A stretch of 64,000 bases of DNA from WLWS01 sp965243105 (GCA_965243105.1 CBDEUC010000003.1:682001-746000); one strand, 5' to 3'; numbered from the stretch's first letter, positions 52,130 to 61,313 are shown. Notes: generated by a model not told the origin, from the letters alone. Translations and numbers: made by a program.

Positions 52130-53440
52130 TCAGGTTTGCCTGTCTTTGAGGCTGTTTGAAAAAGCGATGGTGACCCTGGTACCGCGATTCAATTCACTAT
52201 CAATGTCTATGGGCCAGTAAAAACGCTCGGACAACATGTTGACGATGGTCAGGCCCACACCATAGCCACCTCTTTGTTTTGATTTGCCCCTTTCGAAAGG
52301 CTTGAATACCTTTTCCATGTCATCCTGGCTGATCCCGATACCGCTGTCTTCTATGGTGAAACAGCCATCGGAGATACTGATATCAACACGCCCTTCATCG
52401 GTGTAGGAATATGCATTGCGGATCAGGTTACCAAGCATTACCGAGACTACCTTGTCCGAGGCCTGGATCAACAGTTCACCATCGGCGTGAAAGCTGGTTT
52501 CGATTGGTTTCCCGGAAAGTAATTCCGCGGCCCTGTCCATTTCTTCCTGCACCACGTCATTCACGCAGATATAGTCCATCGACAGGGCGTTATCGGATTC
52601 CCGTGCAAGTAACAGCAGCGCCTGGATAAGTTCTTCCATGTCAGATGCATTGGTCTTGATGCGTTGCACTGTCCTGCGATGAGCATCGGACAGGTTTTCA
52701 TCATCCAGCAGGAGATCTGCCGCAATCTTGATAACCGTGATGGGGCTTCTTAATTCATGGCTGGCATCGCGGGTAAAATTTCTTTCACGCATCACGAAAG
52801 CCTCGATACGGTCAGCCAGCTTTGACAGGGCAGCTGACAGGGTACGCGCGTCAGGCTCGGTATTACTATAGCCAGAGAGTACTGTTCTTAACTCCGAGGA
52901 AAAGTCATCACTGCCGGGATCAAGGTCGTCCACGTCCCGGCTTAACTTGATAATTGGTGACACTGCGCGGGATGAAAGCTTGTAAACCAGCCAGCTTGAA
53001 AGGTATATCACGATAAGCACACCTGCCAGGGGAAGCATGCCGAAAAACAGGGCCAGTTCTCCTACCTGGTGACCTGCAAAAACCAGTACCAGCTGCTTGT
53101 GCCCGCGTAACTCACTGTAGACAACAAACAGGTCTGAATCACTGCTGTCCAGCTCGTAATAACCCGGCGCGCTATCCTGTAATTCAGCCGGGAGAACTGC
53201 TGCATCATCCGGCAGTACGTAGCCGGTAAGGTTGTAGGTTGCCGGGCGGGATGCGCCAGCATCCTCTTCGTAGCGCGACCAGAAATGGCTGGCCTCATCC
53301 TGCAGCGCGCGCTTGATCAGGATATCTCCCAGTACATACCTTGCAGCATATACGCCAGAAAGTGCCGCAATACTGATCACCACTGCCTGCAGCAGGAAGG
53401 CCTGCCACAACCTGTGGTAGATACCGCTCTTAGTCGTCAC
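52130..53440 (-). CDS. Sensor histidine kinase
   Basis: The 436-aa HisKA-type kinase starts at a GTG (53440) that overlaps the regulator stop by 11 bases; the longer frame lies inside that gene. It has a membrane segment at ~11-37, a periplasmic domain (~38-126), a second segment (~127-151), HAMP-like linker, H-box DASHELRSP with His228, N-box LGNLIRNAYSYT, G1 EDSGIGIS and G2 GGYGVGLTIV. The sensed signal is unknown. Its genomic partners (desaturase operon, photolyase operon) suggest envelope lipid, light or oxidative stress. Confidence 0.93.
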   Translation of the reverse strand: MTTKSGIYHRLWQAFLLQAVVISIAALSGVYAARYVLGDILIKRALQDEASHFWSRYEEDAGASRPATYNLTGYVLPDDAAVLPAELQDSAPGYYELDSSDSDLFVVYSELRGHKQLVLVFAGHQVGELALFFGMLPLAGVLIVIYLSSWLVYKLSSRAVSPIIKLSRDVDDLDPGSDDFSSELRTVLSGYSNTEPDARTLSAALSKLADRIEAFVMRERNFTRDASHELRSPITVIKIAADLLLDDENLSDAHRRTVQRIKTNASDMEELIQALLLLARESDNALSMDYICVNDVVQEEMDRAAELLSGKPIETSFHADGELLIQASDKVVSVMLGNLIRNAYSYTDEGRVDISISDGCFTIEDSGIGISQDDMEKVFKPFERGKSKQRGGYGVGLTIVNMLSERFYWPIDIDSELNRGTRVTIAFSNSLKDRQT

Positions 53441-54131
53441 TGCTTTCGGCCAGCCTGTAACCAGAATTCTGAACCGTGTGTAATAGCTGGTTATCAAAAG
53501 GCTTGTCGATACTTTTACGCAGGTTGTACATGTGACTGCGCAGGGTATCGCTGTCAGGAAGGATGTCGCCCCACACCTGGCGCTCAATTTCCCTGCGGCT
53601 GACAACCCTGGGGGATTGTTGCATCAATATGCGCAGGATTTTCATACCGATTGGAGATAGCTTGATGGTCTTGTCGCCCCGTTTCAGTTTCATGGTGCCC
53701 GTATCGAAATGCAAATCACCAACCTGTAGTGACTCGGGAATGGAATGTCCCCGCTGGCGTCGAATCATCGCACGCACACGCGCTTCAAGTTCCTTGATCT
53801 GGAAAGGTTTGACCAGGTAATCATCTGCCCCTGCATCAAGACCCGCCAATTTATCCTCGAGGGTATCCCGTGCGGTGAGTATCAGGATCGGCGTTGCCTT
53901 TCTTGCCTCCTGTCTTAATTTCTCGAGCAAATCGATGCCGTCCATGCCGGGCAGCATGAGATCAAGAATAATCGCGTCGTACTCCCCGGTGACAGCAAGG
54001 TGCAAGCCGGTCACACCATCCGCGGCATAATCCATGATGTAATCCTGGCCTTCCATGTATTCGCATACCATGTCTGCAATGTCATGGTGATCTTCGATCA
54101 AAAGTATGTTTCCGGAACTTTCAGTATTCAT
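53430..54131 (-). CDS. OmpR-family response regulator
   Basis: The ATG at 54131 (MNTESSGNILLIEDHHD) has GGACAGGG upstream and gives 233 aa. The receiver domain has the acidic pair E13/D14, phospho-acceptor D57 (AIILDLMLPGMDG) and K108 (DDYLVKPF). The C-terminal winged helix has SPIGMKILRILMQQ, SRREIERQVWGD and DSDTLRSHMYNLRKSIDKP. It is the likely reader of the TTCAC arrays, one of which lies directly upstream, so it probably controls itself, the folX-phrB operon and the lipid operon. Confidence 0.93.
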   Translation of the reverse strand: MNTESSGNILLIEDHHDIADMVCEYMEGQDYIMDYAADGVTGLHLAVTGEYDAIILDLMLPGMDGIDLLEKLRQEARKATPILILTARDTLEDKLAGLDAGADDYLVKPFQIKELEARVRAMIRRQRGHSIPESLQVGDLHFDTGTMKLKRGDKTIKLSPIGMKILRILMQQSPRVVSRREIERQVWGDILPDSDTLRSHMYNLRKSIDKPFDNQLLHTVQNSGYRLAESSDD

Positions 54132-54257
54132 GCCCTGTCCTGCACAAGCTATCTTGTTGCCAGTATTACACCCGAATCGAGGTGATGATCGTGTGAAATC
54201 ACAAGAGTATACCCTGTGATCCATTATCCCTTATTTTTCGGCTGCAAGTTTCAGCGA

Positions 54258-54263
54258 ATTATA
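54258..54263 (-). promoter_or_regulatory. Candidate -10 element of the regulator-kinase operon
   Basis: A perfect TATAAT on the minus strand lies 13 bases downstream of the nearest TTCAC-array unit (54277). No -35 consensus exists at the right distance; the array covers that place, as in promoters activated by PhoB-like regulators. The direction of the array units is opposite to transcription here, so repression is equally possible. Confidence 0.45.
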
Positions 54264-54276
54264 AATGATTCGCCTT

Positions 54277-54327
54277 TTCACATGCTCTTCACATCAATTT
54301 AACACCCGTTTCACATGGGTTTAACTA
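54277..54327 (+). promoter_or_regulatory. Array of five 11-bp-spaced TT(C/A)AC repeats in the regulator/folX divergent region
   Basis: Plus-strand heptamers begin at 54277, 54288, 54299, 54310 and 54321, exactly 11 bases apart: TTCACAT, TTCACAT, TTAACAC, TTCACAT, TTAACTA. Three are identical and all five fit TT(C/A)AC. The motif reads in the direction of folX transcription, whose start is 37 bases beyond. The rest of the 232-base divergent gap shows no gene. Confidence 0.7.
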
Positions 54328-54363
54328 GGATTTACGCACATTATCGCAGGACTGGAAACAACA

Positions 54364-54765
54364 ATGGCAATCAATAACGCACTGATAAACATCAAGAACC
54401 TACGACTAAGAACCTTCATCGGTTTCAATCCCGAGGAAAAAGAGAAAAAGCAGGATGTTGTGCTCAATATCGAAATCGCATATCGAGCCGACGAAGCGGT
54501 ACTGGAAGACCAGGTCGAAAATGCACTCGACTACAAGCTAATTACCAAGAAAATCATTAATCACGTTGAAAACGGCCGCTTCCTGCTGCTGGAGAAACTC
54601 GTGGGCGACGTACTGGAATTATGCAGTAGCAATCCGATTGTGAAAGAAGCACGCGTAACGATTGATAAACCTCATGCCCTGCGATTCGCAGATTCCGTAT
54701 CACTGACCATGGATTACGTGGCAGAGAATAAAACCAACCTGAAACTAGTGGAGAGTGTCCTGTGA
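54364..54765 (+). CDS. folX: Dihydroneopterin triphosphate 2'-epimerase / dihydroneopterin aldolase family
   Basis: The 133-aa protein is of the FolB/FolX fold: INIKNLRLRTFIGFNPEEKEKKQDVVLNIEIAY, LDYKLITKKIINHVENGRFLLLEKLV and VTIDKPHALRFADSVSL. The LRTFIGFNPEE segment and close association with folE and a FolM-type reductase favour FolX, which makes dihydromonapterin triphosphate, over FolB. It starts a four-gene operon with folE, folM and phrB. Confidence 0.85.
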   Translation: MAINNALINIKNLRLRTFIGFNPEEKEKKQDVVLNIEIAYRADEAVLEDQVENALDYKLITKKIINHVENGRFLLLEKLVGDVLELCSSNPIVKEARVTIDKPHALRFADSVSLTMDYVAENKTNLKLVESVL

Positions 54766-55454
54766 GTACCAGCCCCCGTCTTGTTGCAAAGGAAATTATT
54801 TCCGAATACCCCGTATTGAGTGAAGAGGCCCAGCTTGTCAGGGACACGCTCATCGAGCATGGTCTCGAAACGCCCATGATTGAAAACTCCCTCTCCAACG
54901 AGGAGAAATATCAGCGTATCGCGAGCTCAATGAATGACATCATGATGACCCTTGGCCTGGATCTTTCTGATGATAGCCTCACGGAGACGCCACATCGTAT
55001 TGCAAAAATGTACGTGCAGGAGATTTTCTCGGGACTCGACTACAGCAAGTTTCCCAGGTTGTCCCTGATTGAAAACAAGATGGCGGCGGATGAAATGGTG
55101 AAAATCCGGGATATCGACCTTACCAGCACCTGCGAACACCACTTCGTTACTATCGACGGTCATGCAAAGGTTGCCTATATTCCCCGCGAAAAAATCATCG
55201 GCCTGTCAAAGATAAACCGAGTCGTCCAGTTCTTTGCGCAGCGTCCCCAGGTACAGGAAAGACTCACGCGCCAGGTACTCGTGGCGCTGCAGGCATTGCT
55301 GGAGACTGAAGATGTGGCCGTGAGTATTGATGCGGTTCATTACTGCGTAAAATCCCGGGGTGTGAAGGACAGCAATTCGCAAACCAGCACAACGGCACTG
55401 GGTGGCTGCTTCAAGAAGAACGTACACACCCGGGCCGAATTTCTAAACCCGTGA
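54762..55454 (+). CDS. folE: GTP cyclohydrolase I
   Basis: FolE turns GTP into dihydroneopterin triphosphate, the first step for all pterins. The 230-aa protein resembles E. coli FolE: LSEEAQLVRDTLIEHGLETP, TETPHRIAKMYVQEIFSGLDY, the zinc motif STCEHHFVTIDGHAKVAYIP, GLSKINRVVQFFAQRPQVQERLT and a second zinc Cys in HYCVKSRG. It begins at a GTG overlapping the folX stop (GTGA). Probably a second, regulated copy beside a housekeeping folate route. Confidence 0.95.
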   Translation: MSTSPRLVAKEIISEYPVLSEEAQLVRDTLIEHGLETPMIENSLSNEEKYQRIASSMNDIMMTLGLDLSDDSLTETPHRIAKMYVQEIFSGLDYSKFPRLSLIENKMAADEMVKIRDIDLTSTCEHHFVTIDGHAKVAYIPREKIIGLSKINRVVQFFAQRPQVQERLTRQVLVALQALLETEDVAVSIDAVHYCVKSRGVKDSNSQTSTTALGGCFKKNVHTRAEFLNP

Positions 55455-56167
55455 ATGAAGGCCCGATTTTTATCAGCGGTGTTGGCCGACGTGCAGGCCT
55501 GCACCTGGCCCATTCTTTCCTGGCACGCGGTGTCAAGGTAATAGGCACTTACCGCCAGGAGAGAAGTACCCTGCTGGAACTCGAATCCAGGGGTGCCGAG
55601 CTTTACCACTGCGATTTTAATGACCAGGACCAGGTACTGAAACTGGTAGATGCTGTAAAACGAAATCACGATAGCCTGCGGGCCCTGATCCATAATGCAT
55701 CAGAGTGGTTGCCGGATGACGCTGGCAAGCCGGCCTCGGAAGTGATTTCCCGCATGATGAACGTGCACGTGCAAGTTCCCTACCTTCTGAACCTGGAATT
55801 TACTTCCCTGCTACAAGCCTGTCCGGAAACCCACAGCGACATCATCCATATCAGCGACTTCACCAGCAGCAGGGGAAGCAAAAAGCATATCGCATATGCT
55901 GCGAGCAAGGCGGCGCAGGACAACCTGACGCTGTCATTTGCAGCAAAGCTTGCTCCCAAGGTCAAGGTCAACAGCGTTGCTCCTGCGCTGGTGCTGTTTA
56001 ACGAGGACGATGACCATGCCTATCGTGAAAAGGCACTCAAGAAAAGCCTGCTTCAGCGTGAAGGTGGCCTTGGCGAACTTCAAAAAACAATTGATTACAT
56101 CCTGAGTAGTACCTACGTGACCGGTCGAGTACATCCACTTGATGGCGGTCGCCACCTTGTGTATTAA
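55451..56167 (+). CDS. folM: FolM-type short-chain dehydrogenase (dihydromonapterin reductase)
   Basis: The 238-aa SDR has a nucleotide loop IFISGVGRRAGLHLAHSF with the GxRRxG variant seen in FolM and pteridine reductases, NAS at ALIHNASEWLP, catalytic YAASK (HIAYAASKAAQDNL) and GRVHPLDGG. With FolX and FolE it would give tetrahydromonapterin or a related reduced pterin. Starts at a GTG overlapping folE. The folM name rests on motif plus context. Confidence 0.82.
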   Translation: MNEGPIFISGVGRRAGLHLAHSFLARGVKVIGTYRQERSTLLELESRGAELYHCDFNDQDQVLKLVDAVKRNHDSLRALIHNASEWLPDDAGKPASEVISRMMNVHVQVPYLLNLEFTSLLQACPETHSDIIHISDFTSSRGSKKHIAYAASKAAQDNLTLSFAAKLAPKVKVNSVAPALVLFNEDDDHAYREKALKKSLLQREGGLGELQKTIDYILSSTYVTGRVHPLDGGRHLVY

Positions 56168-56173
56168 GTACAC

Positions 56174-57601
56174 ATGGCCAAACCCATAGTTATTCACTGG
56201 TTCCGCCAGGACCTGCGTGTTAGCGATAATCCTGCATTTGTCGCTGCAGTAAAAGCTGGCGATGTCTTGCCGGTGTATATCCTGGACGACACTAATGCCG
56301 GTGAATACCGCATGGGAGCCGCAAGTCGCTGGTGGCTACATCATTCCCTGGCCTCGCTTGATCATTCCCTCGACGGCAAGCTGTCCCTGTTCAGCGGCGA
56401 TGCAATGGAAATTATCCTGCAGCTGGTAAATAGCCATGAAGTCTCGGCAGTGTGCTGGAATCGCTGTTATGAGCCCTGGCGTATCGAAAGAGACAGCAGG
56501 ATAAAGAAAGCGCTGGATAAGCGTGGCATCAAGGTGGAAAGCTTCAACGGCTCGCTTTTGTGGGAACCCATGAGCTTGCTAAAGAAAGATAAAACACCCT
56601 ACAAGGTATTTACCCCGTTTTACCGCAAGGGTTGCCTGGGACAGCCGCAACCGCGTGAGCCCCTGGCGGCACCCGGAAAAGTAACTTTCGCCGATGTGAG
56701 TAGTGAAAGTTTAAGCCTTGAGGAACTTGAGCTATTACCTCGAATCCCCTGGGACAAGCAGCTGGAACCACACTGGCAAATCGGCGAGGATGGCGCGCAG
56801 CAAAGACTGGCTGAATTCATCGAGTCGGGAATAGACGATTACAAGGAAGGACGTAATTTTCCATCAAGATTGAAGGTGTCCCGTCTTTCTCCCTACCTGC
56901 ATTTTGGCGAAATATCTCCTAACCAGGTATGGCATGCTATCCGTGCTGTCGGGGACGATCAGAATGTTGATCACTTTTGCAGTGAGCTTGGCTGGCGAGA
57001 GTTTTCCCATAACCTGCTTTATCATTTTCCCGGCCTGCCGCGAGAAAACCTGCAAGTGCGCTTCAATAATTTCCCATGGCAGGATAACGGCGAATACCTG
57101 GAAAATTGGCAAAAGGGAATGACCGGTTACCCCATCGTTGACGCCGGCATGCGTGAACTCTGGCAAACAGGCCTTATGCACAATCGCGTGCGAATGATCG
57201 TGGGCTCATTTCTTGTAAAGAACCTCCTGCTGCACTGGCATCACGGGGAACGCTGGTTCTGGGATTGTCTCGTGGATGCTGATCTCGCCAATAACAGCGC
57301 AAGCTGGCAGTGGATTGCCGGCTGCGGTGCAGATGCTGCCCCGTATTTTCGAATATTTAACCCGGTAACACAGGCACAGAAATTTGATCCCGACGGGCAT
57401 TACATACGACGCTACGTGCCGGAGCTTGCCGCTCTACCCAACAAGTACCTGTTCAGTCCGTGGCTGGCCCCCGATGAAATCCTGGCCGAGGCCGGGGTAA
57501 AGCTGGGCGAGACTTACCCTGGGCCCATCGTTGACCTGAAGGTATCGAGGGAACGTGCACTGGAGGCCTTCAAGGCCACAAAACAAACAGTTGAAGCTTA
57601 G
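56174..57601 (+). CDS. phrB: Deoxyribodipyrimidine photo-lyase
   Basis: The 475-aa class I photolyase repairs UV-made pyrimidine dimers with blue light. It has the N-terminal antenna-domain start VIHWFRQDLRVSDNPAF and the FAD-binding C-terminal half: FPSRLKVSRLSPYLHFGEISP, ELGWREFSHNLLYHFP and GYPIVDAGMRELWQTGLMHNRVRMIVGSFLVKNLLLHWHHGERWFWD, LADNNSASWQW-type LANNSASWQW, and FNPVTQAQKFDPDGHYIRRYVPEL. It lies 6 bases after folM; the pterin genes may supply its methenyl-THF-type antenna. Confidence 0.95.
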   Translation: MAKPIVIHWFRQDLRVSDNPAFVAAVKAGDVLPVYILDDTNAGEYRMGAASRWWLHHSLASLDHSLDGKLSLFSGDAMEIILQLVNSHEVSAVCWNRCYEPWRIERDSRIKKALDKRGIKVESFNGSLLWEPMSLLKKDKTPYKVFTPFYRKGCLGQPQPREPLAAPGKVTFADVSSESLSLEELELLPRIPWDKQLEPHWQIGEDGAQQRLAEFIESGIDDYKEGRNFPSRLKVSRLSPYLHFGEISPNQVWHAIRAVGDDQNVDHFCSELGWREFSHNLLYHFPGLPRENLQVRFNNFPWQDNGEYLENWQKGMTGYPIVDAGMRELWQTGLMHNRVRMIVGSFLVKNLLLHWHHGERWFWDCLVDADLANNSASWQWIAGCGADAAPYFRIFNPVTQAQKFDPDGHYIRRYVPELAALPNKYLFSPWLAPDEILAEAGVKLGETYPGPIVDLKVSRERALEAFKATKQTVEA

Positions 57602-57606
57602 ATCAC

Positions 57607-59967
57607 TTACTCCGCGGGTATTTTACCCACTGCCCTGAGGATCTTTTCCGGCGTAAAGGGCTGGGAATTCACCTCGGCCCCAAGCGGTTCAAGGGCGTCG
57701 TTGATGGCGCTCATCACTGCAGCGCAGACGGCAATGATACCTGCTTCACCACAACCCTTGGCCCCCAGCTCCGTCACAAGCGTGGGTGTCTCGATATGTT
57801 CAATTTCAATGTCCGGCATCTCGCCCGCCATTGGCACAAGGTAGTCAGCAAAGGTGCCGTTACGAAGCTGCGCGTCCTCGTCATAAAGGCATTGCTCATA
57901 CAGTGCCGAGCCAATTCCCTGTACCACGCCACCGCGGATCTGTTCATCCACCAGCATCGGGTTGATGACCTTGCCACAATCTTCCACCACCCAGATCTTG
58001 TGCAACTTTACCGCGCCGGTATTTACGTCTACATCCAGCGTTAGACACATGGCGCAGTTGGTGTAGAGCATCATGTGATCGCGCTGGCTGTAATGTCGCG
58101 TCACCACCAGCTCAGGGTCAAAGCCCTGGGGAAATTCCATTGTTTTAAAATGCGTCAGTTCTCCAAGCTCCTCGAGACTGAGTAGCTTTTCACCGGTTTC
58201 CATTTCAATAATGTTGCCGTCCTCGATATTCAACTGTTCCGCGCTGACATCTTTCAGCAAGGCGGCAGCATCAAGGATCTTTTCACGCATTGTCTTCGCA
58301 GTTTGAAAGGCCGCCTCGCCGGCAATGGAAGTTCCCCTTGAGGCCCAGGTGCCACCACCAAATGGCGTTGTCGCTGTATCTCCCATGACAATGTCAATTT
58401 CATCAAGCGCGACACCGATGGTGTCAGCCATGATCTGGTTTACCACCGCGTAGGCGCCCTGCCCCTGTTCTGTCAGCCCCGTTGTACAACTGAAACTGCC
58501 GTCGGCCTCTAGCCTCAGTGTACAGGCATCGCGCGAACTTATGGGTGCGCCACCGGCCGCATAGAGTGCCGGGCTGGGAGATGTTCCTTCCACCACGCTG
58601 ACAAGACCGATGCCCCTGTAGGTTCCCTGCTTGCGTAATGCCTCCTGCTCTTTCCTCAGTTCATCGTATGCAGAAAATGACTGGATCTTGCTGAGCGCAG
58701 CCTGCTGGGAAAGTCCTTCAAGCGTCTCACCCGTGACGGACTGGCAGGGGTAGGCATCATCCGACCGCAGGTTTAACTGCCGAATCGCTACTTTATCCAT
58801 GTGCAGTTCCCGCGCAGCCGCGTCAATCATGCCTTCCATGACGACGCTGGCAACGGGCATGCCGACTCCCCGGTACTGGGCGGTTGGAACCTTGTTCTGG
58901 TAAACGAGGGAGACATCGGCGCGGTAGTTCGCCATGTCATAGGCAAGCGGTGTACACACAGCAACCAGCAGTGGTTCAATCGTGCTGGTCCTTGGATGAA
59001 TCAGGTAGGCGCCCCCGGCGGCCACGTTTTCCAGCTCCATCCCCTTGATGCGACCATCGCTGGAGAGCGCCATTCGGGCTCGCACATTGTGACCGCGCGC
59101 GTGAATATCCGATAGAAATGACTCAAGCCGGTCCGCAATAAATTTAACCGGTCGTTCAAGCATGATACTCAGGGCCGCGGTGGAGATCTCGTCACTATAT
59201 ATATGCAGCTTTAGACCAAAGCCGCCACCGAGATCGGGACACTTGATACGAAGGCGATTTTCCCTGATACCAAGTTGACGGGCATAAATTGCCCTCTGGA
59301 TGTGAGGTACCTGGGTGGAATGGTGTAGCGTCAGCCGGCCTTCGCCTGAATGGTACTCCGCGATAATACCCCTGGGTTCAAGCGTGACGCCGGTCTGGCG
59401 ATCCACATGGAACTCCCTTTCCACGATGACATCTGCGCTGGCAAAAGCTTCCTGCACATCGCCCTGTTCAAGATTCATTTGCCATGCGCGATTCGTACCC
59501 ATATCGGGGTGAACGTAGGGACCGCCTTCAGCCAGGGCCGCATCGCTTGTGGCAACTGCAGGTAACTCTTCCCAGTCAATGTCCACCAGTTCAGCCGCAT
59601 CTTCCGCAAGCGCCCGGCTTTCTGCCACGACGGCAACCACGGGTTCACCGTGGTAGCAGGCTCTTTCCGGTGGCATCGCATATTGCAGGGTAGTTTGCAT
59701 GGGTGGCAGGTGCACCAGCTCTGCCTTCCAGGGTTTGCAATAGGGCTCAAGCTCCTTGCCGGTTACCACGGCGACAACACCGGGGGCCGCCAGTGCATCA
59801 TCTTTGTTTACTCCCAGGATACGTGCGTGACTGTAGGGGCTTCGAACAAAGTACACGTGCAGGGCGCCGGGGATCCTGATGTCATCAACAAAACAACCCT
59901 GGCCTTTTAACATCTTGCCGGCATTTGCTCGCGGCACGCTGTGACCAATGTAGTCGCGGTGCTCCAT
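57607..59967 (-). CDS. Xanthine dehydrogenase family molybdenum hydroxylase, large (MoCo) subunit
   Basis: The 786-aa subunit binds molybdopterin (cytosine dinucleotide in this family) and hydroxylates the substrate. The ATG at 59967 gives MEHRDYIGHSVPRANAGKMLKGQGCFVDDI. Motifs: GGGFGLKLHIYSDEI, QYRGVGMP where true CO dehydrogenases (form I) have AYxCSFR, and the catalytic Glu in GAKGCGEAG. So it is a form II-like Mo hydroxylase, not CO dehydrogenase; an aldehyde, N-heterocycle or purine are possible substrates. Last gene of the amine dehydrogenase operon. Confidence 0.9.
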   Translation of the reverse strand: MEHRDYIGHSVPRANAGKMLKGQGCFVDDIRIPGALHVYFVRSPYSHARILGVNKDDALAAPGVVAVVTGKELEPYCKPWKAELVHLPPMQTTLQYAMPPERACYHGEPVVAVVAESRALAEDAAELVDIDWEELPAVATSDAALAEGGPYVHPDMGTNRAWQMNLEQGDVQEAFASADVIVEREFHVDRQTGVTLEPRGIIAEYHSGEGRLTLHHSTQVPHIQRAIYARQLGIRENRLRIKCPDLGGGFGLKLHIYSDEISTAALSIMLERPVKFIADRLESFLSDIHARGHNVRARMALSSDGRIKGMELENVAAGGAYLIHPRTSTIEPLLVAVCTPLAYDMANYRADVSLVYQNKVPTAQYRGVGMPVASVVMEGMIDAAARELHMDKVAIRQLNLRSDDAYPCQSVTGETLEGLSQQAALSKIQSFSAYDELRKEQEALRKQGTYRGIGLVSVVEGTSPSPALYAAGGAPISSRDACTLRLEADGSFSCTTGLTEQGQGAYAVVNQIMADTIGVALDEIDIVMGDTATTPFGGGTWASRGTSIAGEAAFQTAKTMREKILDAAALLKDVSAEQLNIEDGNIIEMETGEKLLSLEELGELTHFKTMEFPQGFDPELVVTRHYSQRDHMMLYTNCAMCLTLDVDVNTGAVKLHKIWVVEDCGKVINPMLVDEQIRGGVVQGIGSALYEQCLYDEDAQLRNGTFADYLVPMAGEMPDIEIEHIETPTLVTELGAKGCGEAGIIAVCAAVMSAINDALEPLGAEVNSQPFTPEKILRAVGKIPAE

Positions 59968-59968
59968 G

Positions 59969-60451
59969 CTACTTGTTTTCCTGCCTGTTGATGGCGACTT
60001 TCTCCACTGCATCAATGATCGCCTGGTATCCGGTGCACCGACAAAGATTGCCGGAGAGAAAATCGCGAATCTCCTCGCGCCCCGGTGATTCGGTAGTGTC
60101 CAGCAACTCCGCTGCAGTCAGTAATATTCCTGGAGTACAAAACCCGCATTGCAGGGCATTTCTCTCGTGGAACGCTTCCTGTAAGTCGGCAATCTCGCCA
60201 CTGCTCGACAGCCCCTCGATGGTTTCGATCTCGTGACCATCAGCCTGCACCGCCAGGGTCAGGCAACTCCTGGTGATCTTTCCATCAAGCCGAACGACAC
60301 AGGCTCCGCAAACCCCGTGCTCGCAACCGACATGTGTCCCGGTCAGCCCAAGATCATGCCGAATAAAGTCCGCCAGGGATTCCCTGGCCTCGACACTGCG
60401 CTGGTAGGCGCGACCATTGACCCTGATATTTATTTCATATTTCCTGCTCAT
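59969..60451 (-). CDS. Molybdenum hydroxylase small subunit, two 2Fe-2S clusters
   Basis: The 160-aa CoxS-like subunit moves electrons from molybdenum to FAD. Plant-type cluster: C43, C48, C51 (GCEHGVCGAC) and C63. Second cluster: C102GFC105 and C137RC139. The stop is one base before the large-subunit start, and its own start overlaps the FAD-subunit stop. Confidence 0.95.
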   Translation of the reverse strand: MSRKYEINIRVNGRAYQRSVEARESLADFIRHDLGLTGTHVGCEHGVCGACVVRLDGKITRSCLTLAVQADGHEIETIEGLSSSGEIADLQEAFHERNALQCGFCTPGILLTAAELLDTTESPGREEIRDFLSGNLCRCTGYQAIIDAVEKVAINRQENK

Positions 60452-61308
60452 GCCAGTCCCGCGATTTCTTCAAGAGATTGTTCCAGGAAATGCTCGGAAA
60501 GCTGTTTCTTCATGGCGTGACCAGCGTACACGTCACCTATGATCTCAATATCACTTTCGAGTAATTGCCTGGCCTCTGCCACCAGGTCCGCATCAATTTT
60601 TTTGCCAGCAAGAAGACTTGATACTTTTAGCGCCAGCTGCGGCGAATTCCCCACACCGAAAAACACCGGCCTGAGGCTGGAGAGGACGCCGTCTTCCATT
60701 TCACCATGAAGTGCCAGGCCGGCAGTGGCAAAGTCTCCTTTCCTGCGCGCAAATTCACGAAAGGCGAACACGTTACCCTCTTTCTTCAGTGGGTAATCGA
60801 TGTACCTGACGATTTCATTTTCCGCCAGGTCAGTTTCATAGAGATCCCTGAAAAATTCACCGGCCTTTACCTGTCTTTCATTATCAGCACTGCAAAGTGT
60901 GAGTGAGGCATCAAGGGCAACCGCACAGGCAGGAATTTCTGCTGCAGGGTCTGCAAAGGCAATACTTCCACCGTGAGTACCCCGGTTACGAATGGCAACA
61001 TGGGCCACGTGTTCAATGGCAGCGCCCAGCAGTGGCACATGCTCGTGAACAAGACTCGAAGCCTGTACCTGTGCATGCCGGCATAATCCTCCGACTCGAA
61101 GCATGCCTTCATGCTCGTGTATGGAATTCATCTCTTCAAGGTTACCGATATCCACCAGGTAACCCGGTGCTGACAGGCGCATGTTCAGCGTTGCCAGCAG
61201 GCTCTGCCCCCCTGCCAGCAGCTTTGCCTCGTCACCATGTTCGGCCAGCATCTGCAGGGCTTCTTGCAGGGAAGAGGGACGTAGGTATTCGAACTCGTAG
61301 GGTTTCAT
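60448..61308 (-). CDS. Molybdenum hydroxylase FAD-binding subunit
   Basis: The 286-aa CoxM-like subunit binds FAD and passes electrons to the acceptor. It shows the two FAD loops LLAGGQSLLATLNMRLSAPGYLVDI and RNRGTHGGSIAFADPAAEIPA, then the CO_deh_flav_C domain (FAFREFARRKGDFATAGLAL). The electron acceptor cannot be told. It follows the CoxG-like gene by 5 bases. Confidence 0.94.
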   Translation of the reverse strand: MKPYEFEYLRPSSLQEALQMLAEHGDEAKLLAGGQSLLATLNMRLSAPGYLVDIGNLEEMNSIHEHEGMLRVGGLCRHAQVQASSLVHEHVPLLGAAIEHVAHVAIRNRGTHGGSIAFADPAAEIPACAVALDASLTLCSADNERQVKAGEFFRDLYETDLAENEIVRYIDYPLKKEGNVFAFREFARRKGDFATAGLALHGEMEDGVLSSLRPVFFGVGNSPQLALKVSSLLAGKKIDADLVAEARQLLESDIEIIGDVYAGHAMKKQLSEHFLEQSLEEIAGLA

Positions 61309-61313
61309 TCTTT

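Noticed and set aside
57607..61308. Aerobic carbon monoxide dehydrogenase (coxMSL)
   Set aside because: The large subunit has QYRGVG at the position where form I CO dehydrogenases have the Cys-containing AYxCSFR loop, so CO oxidation is not supported.
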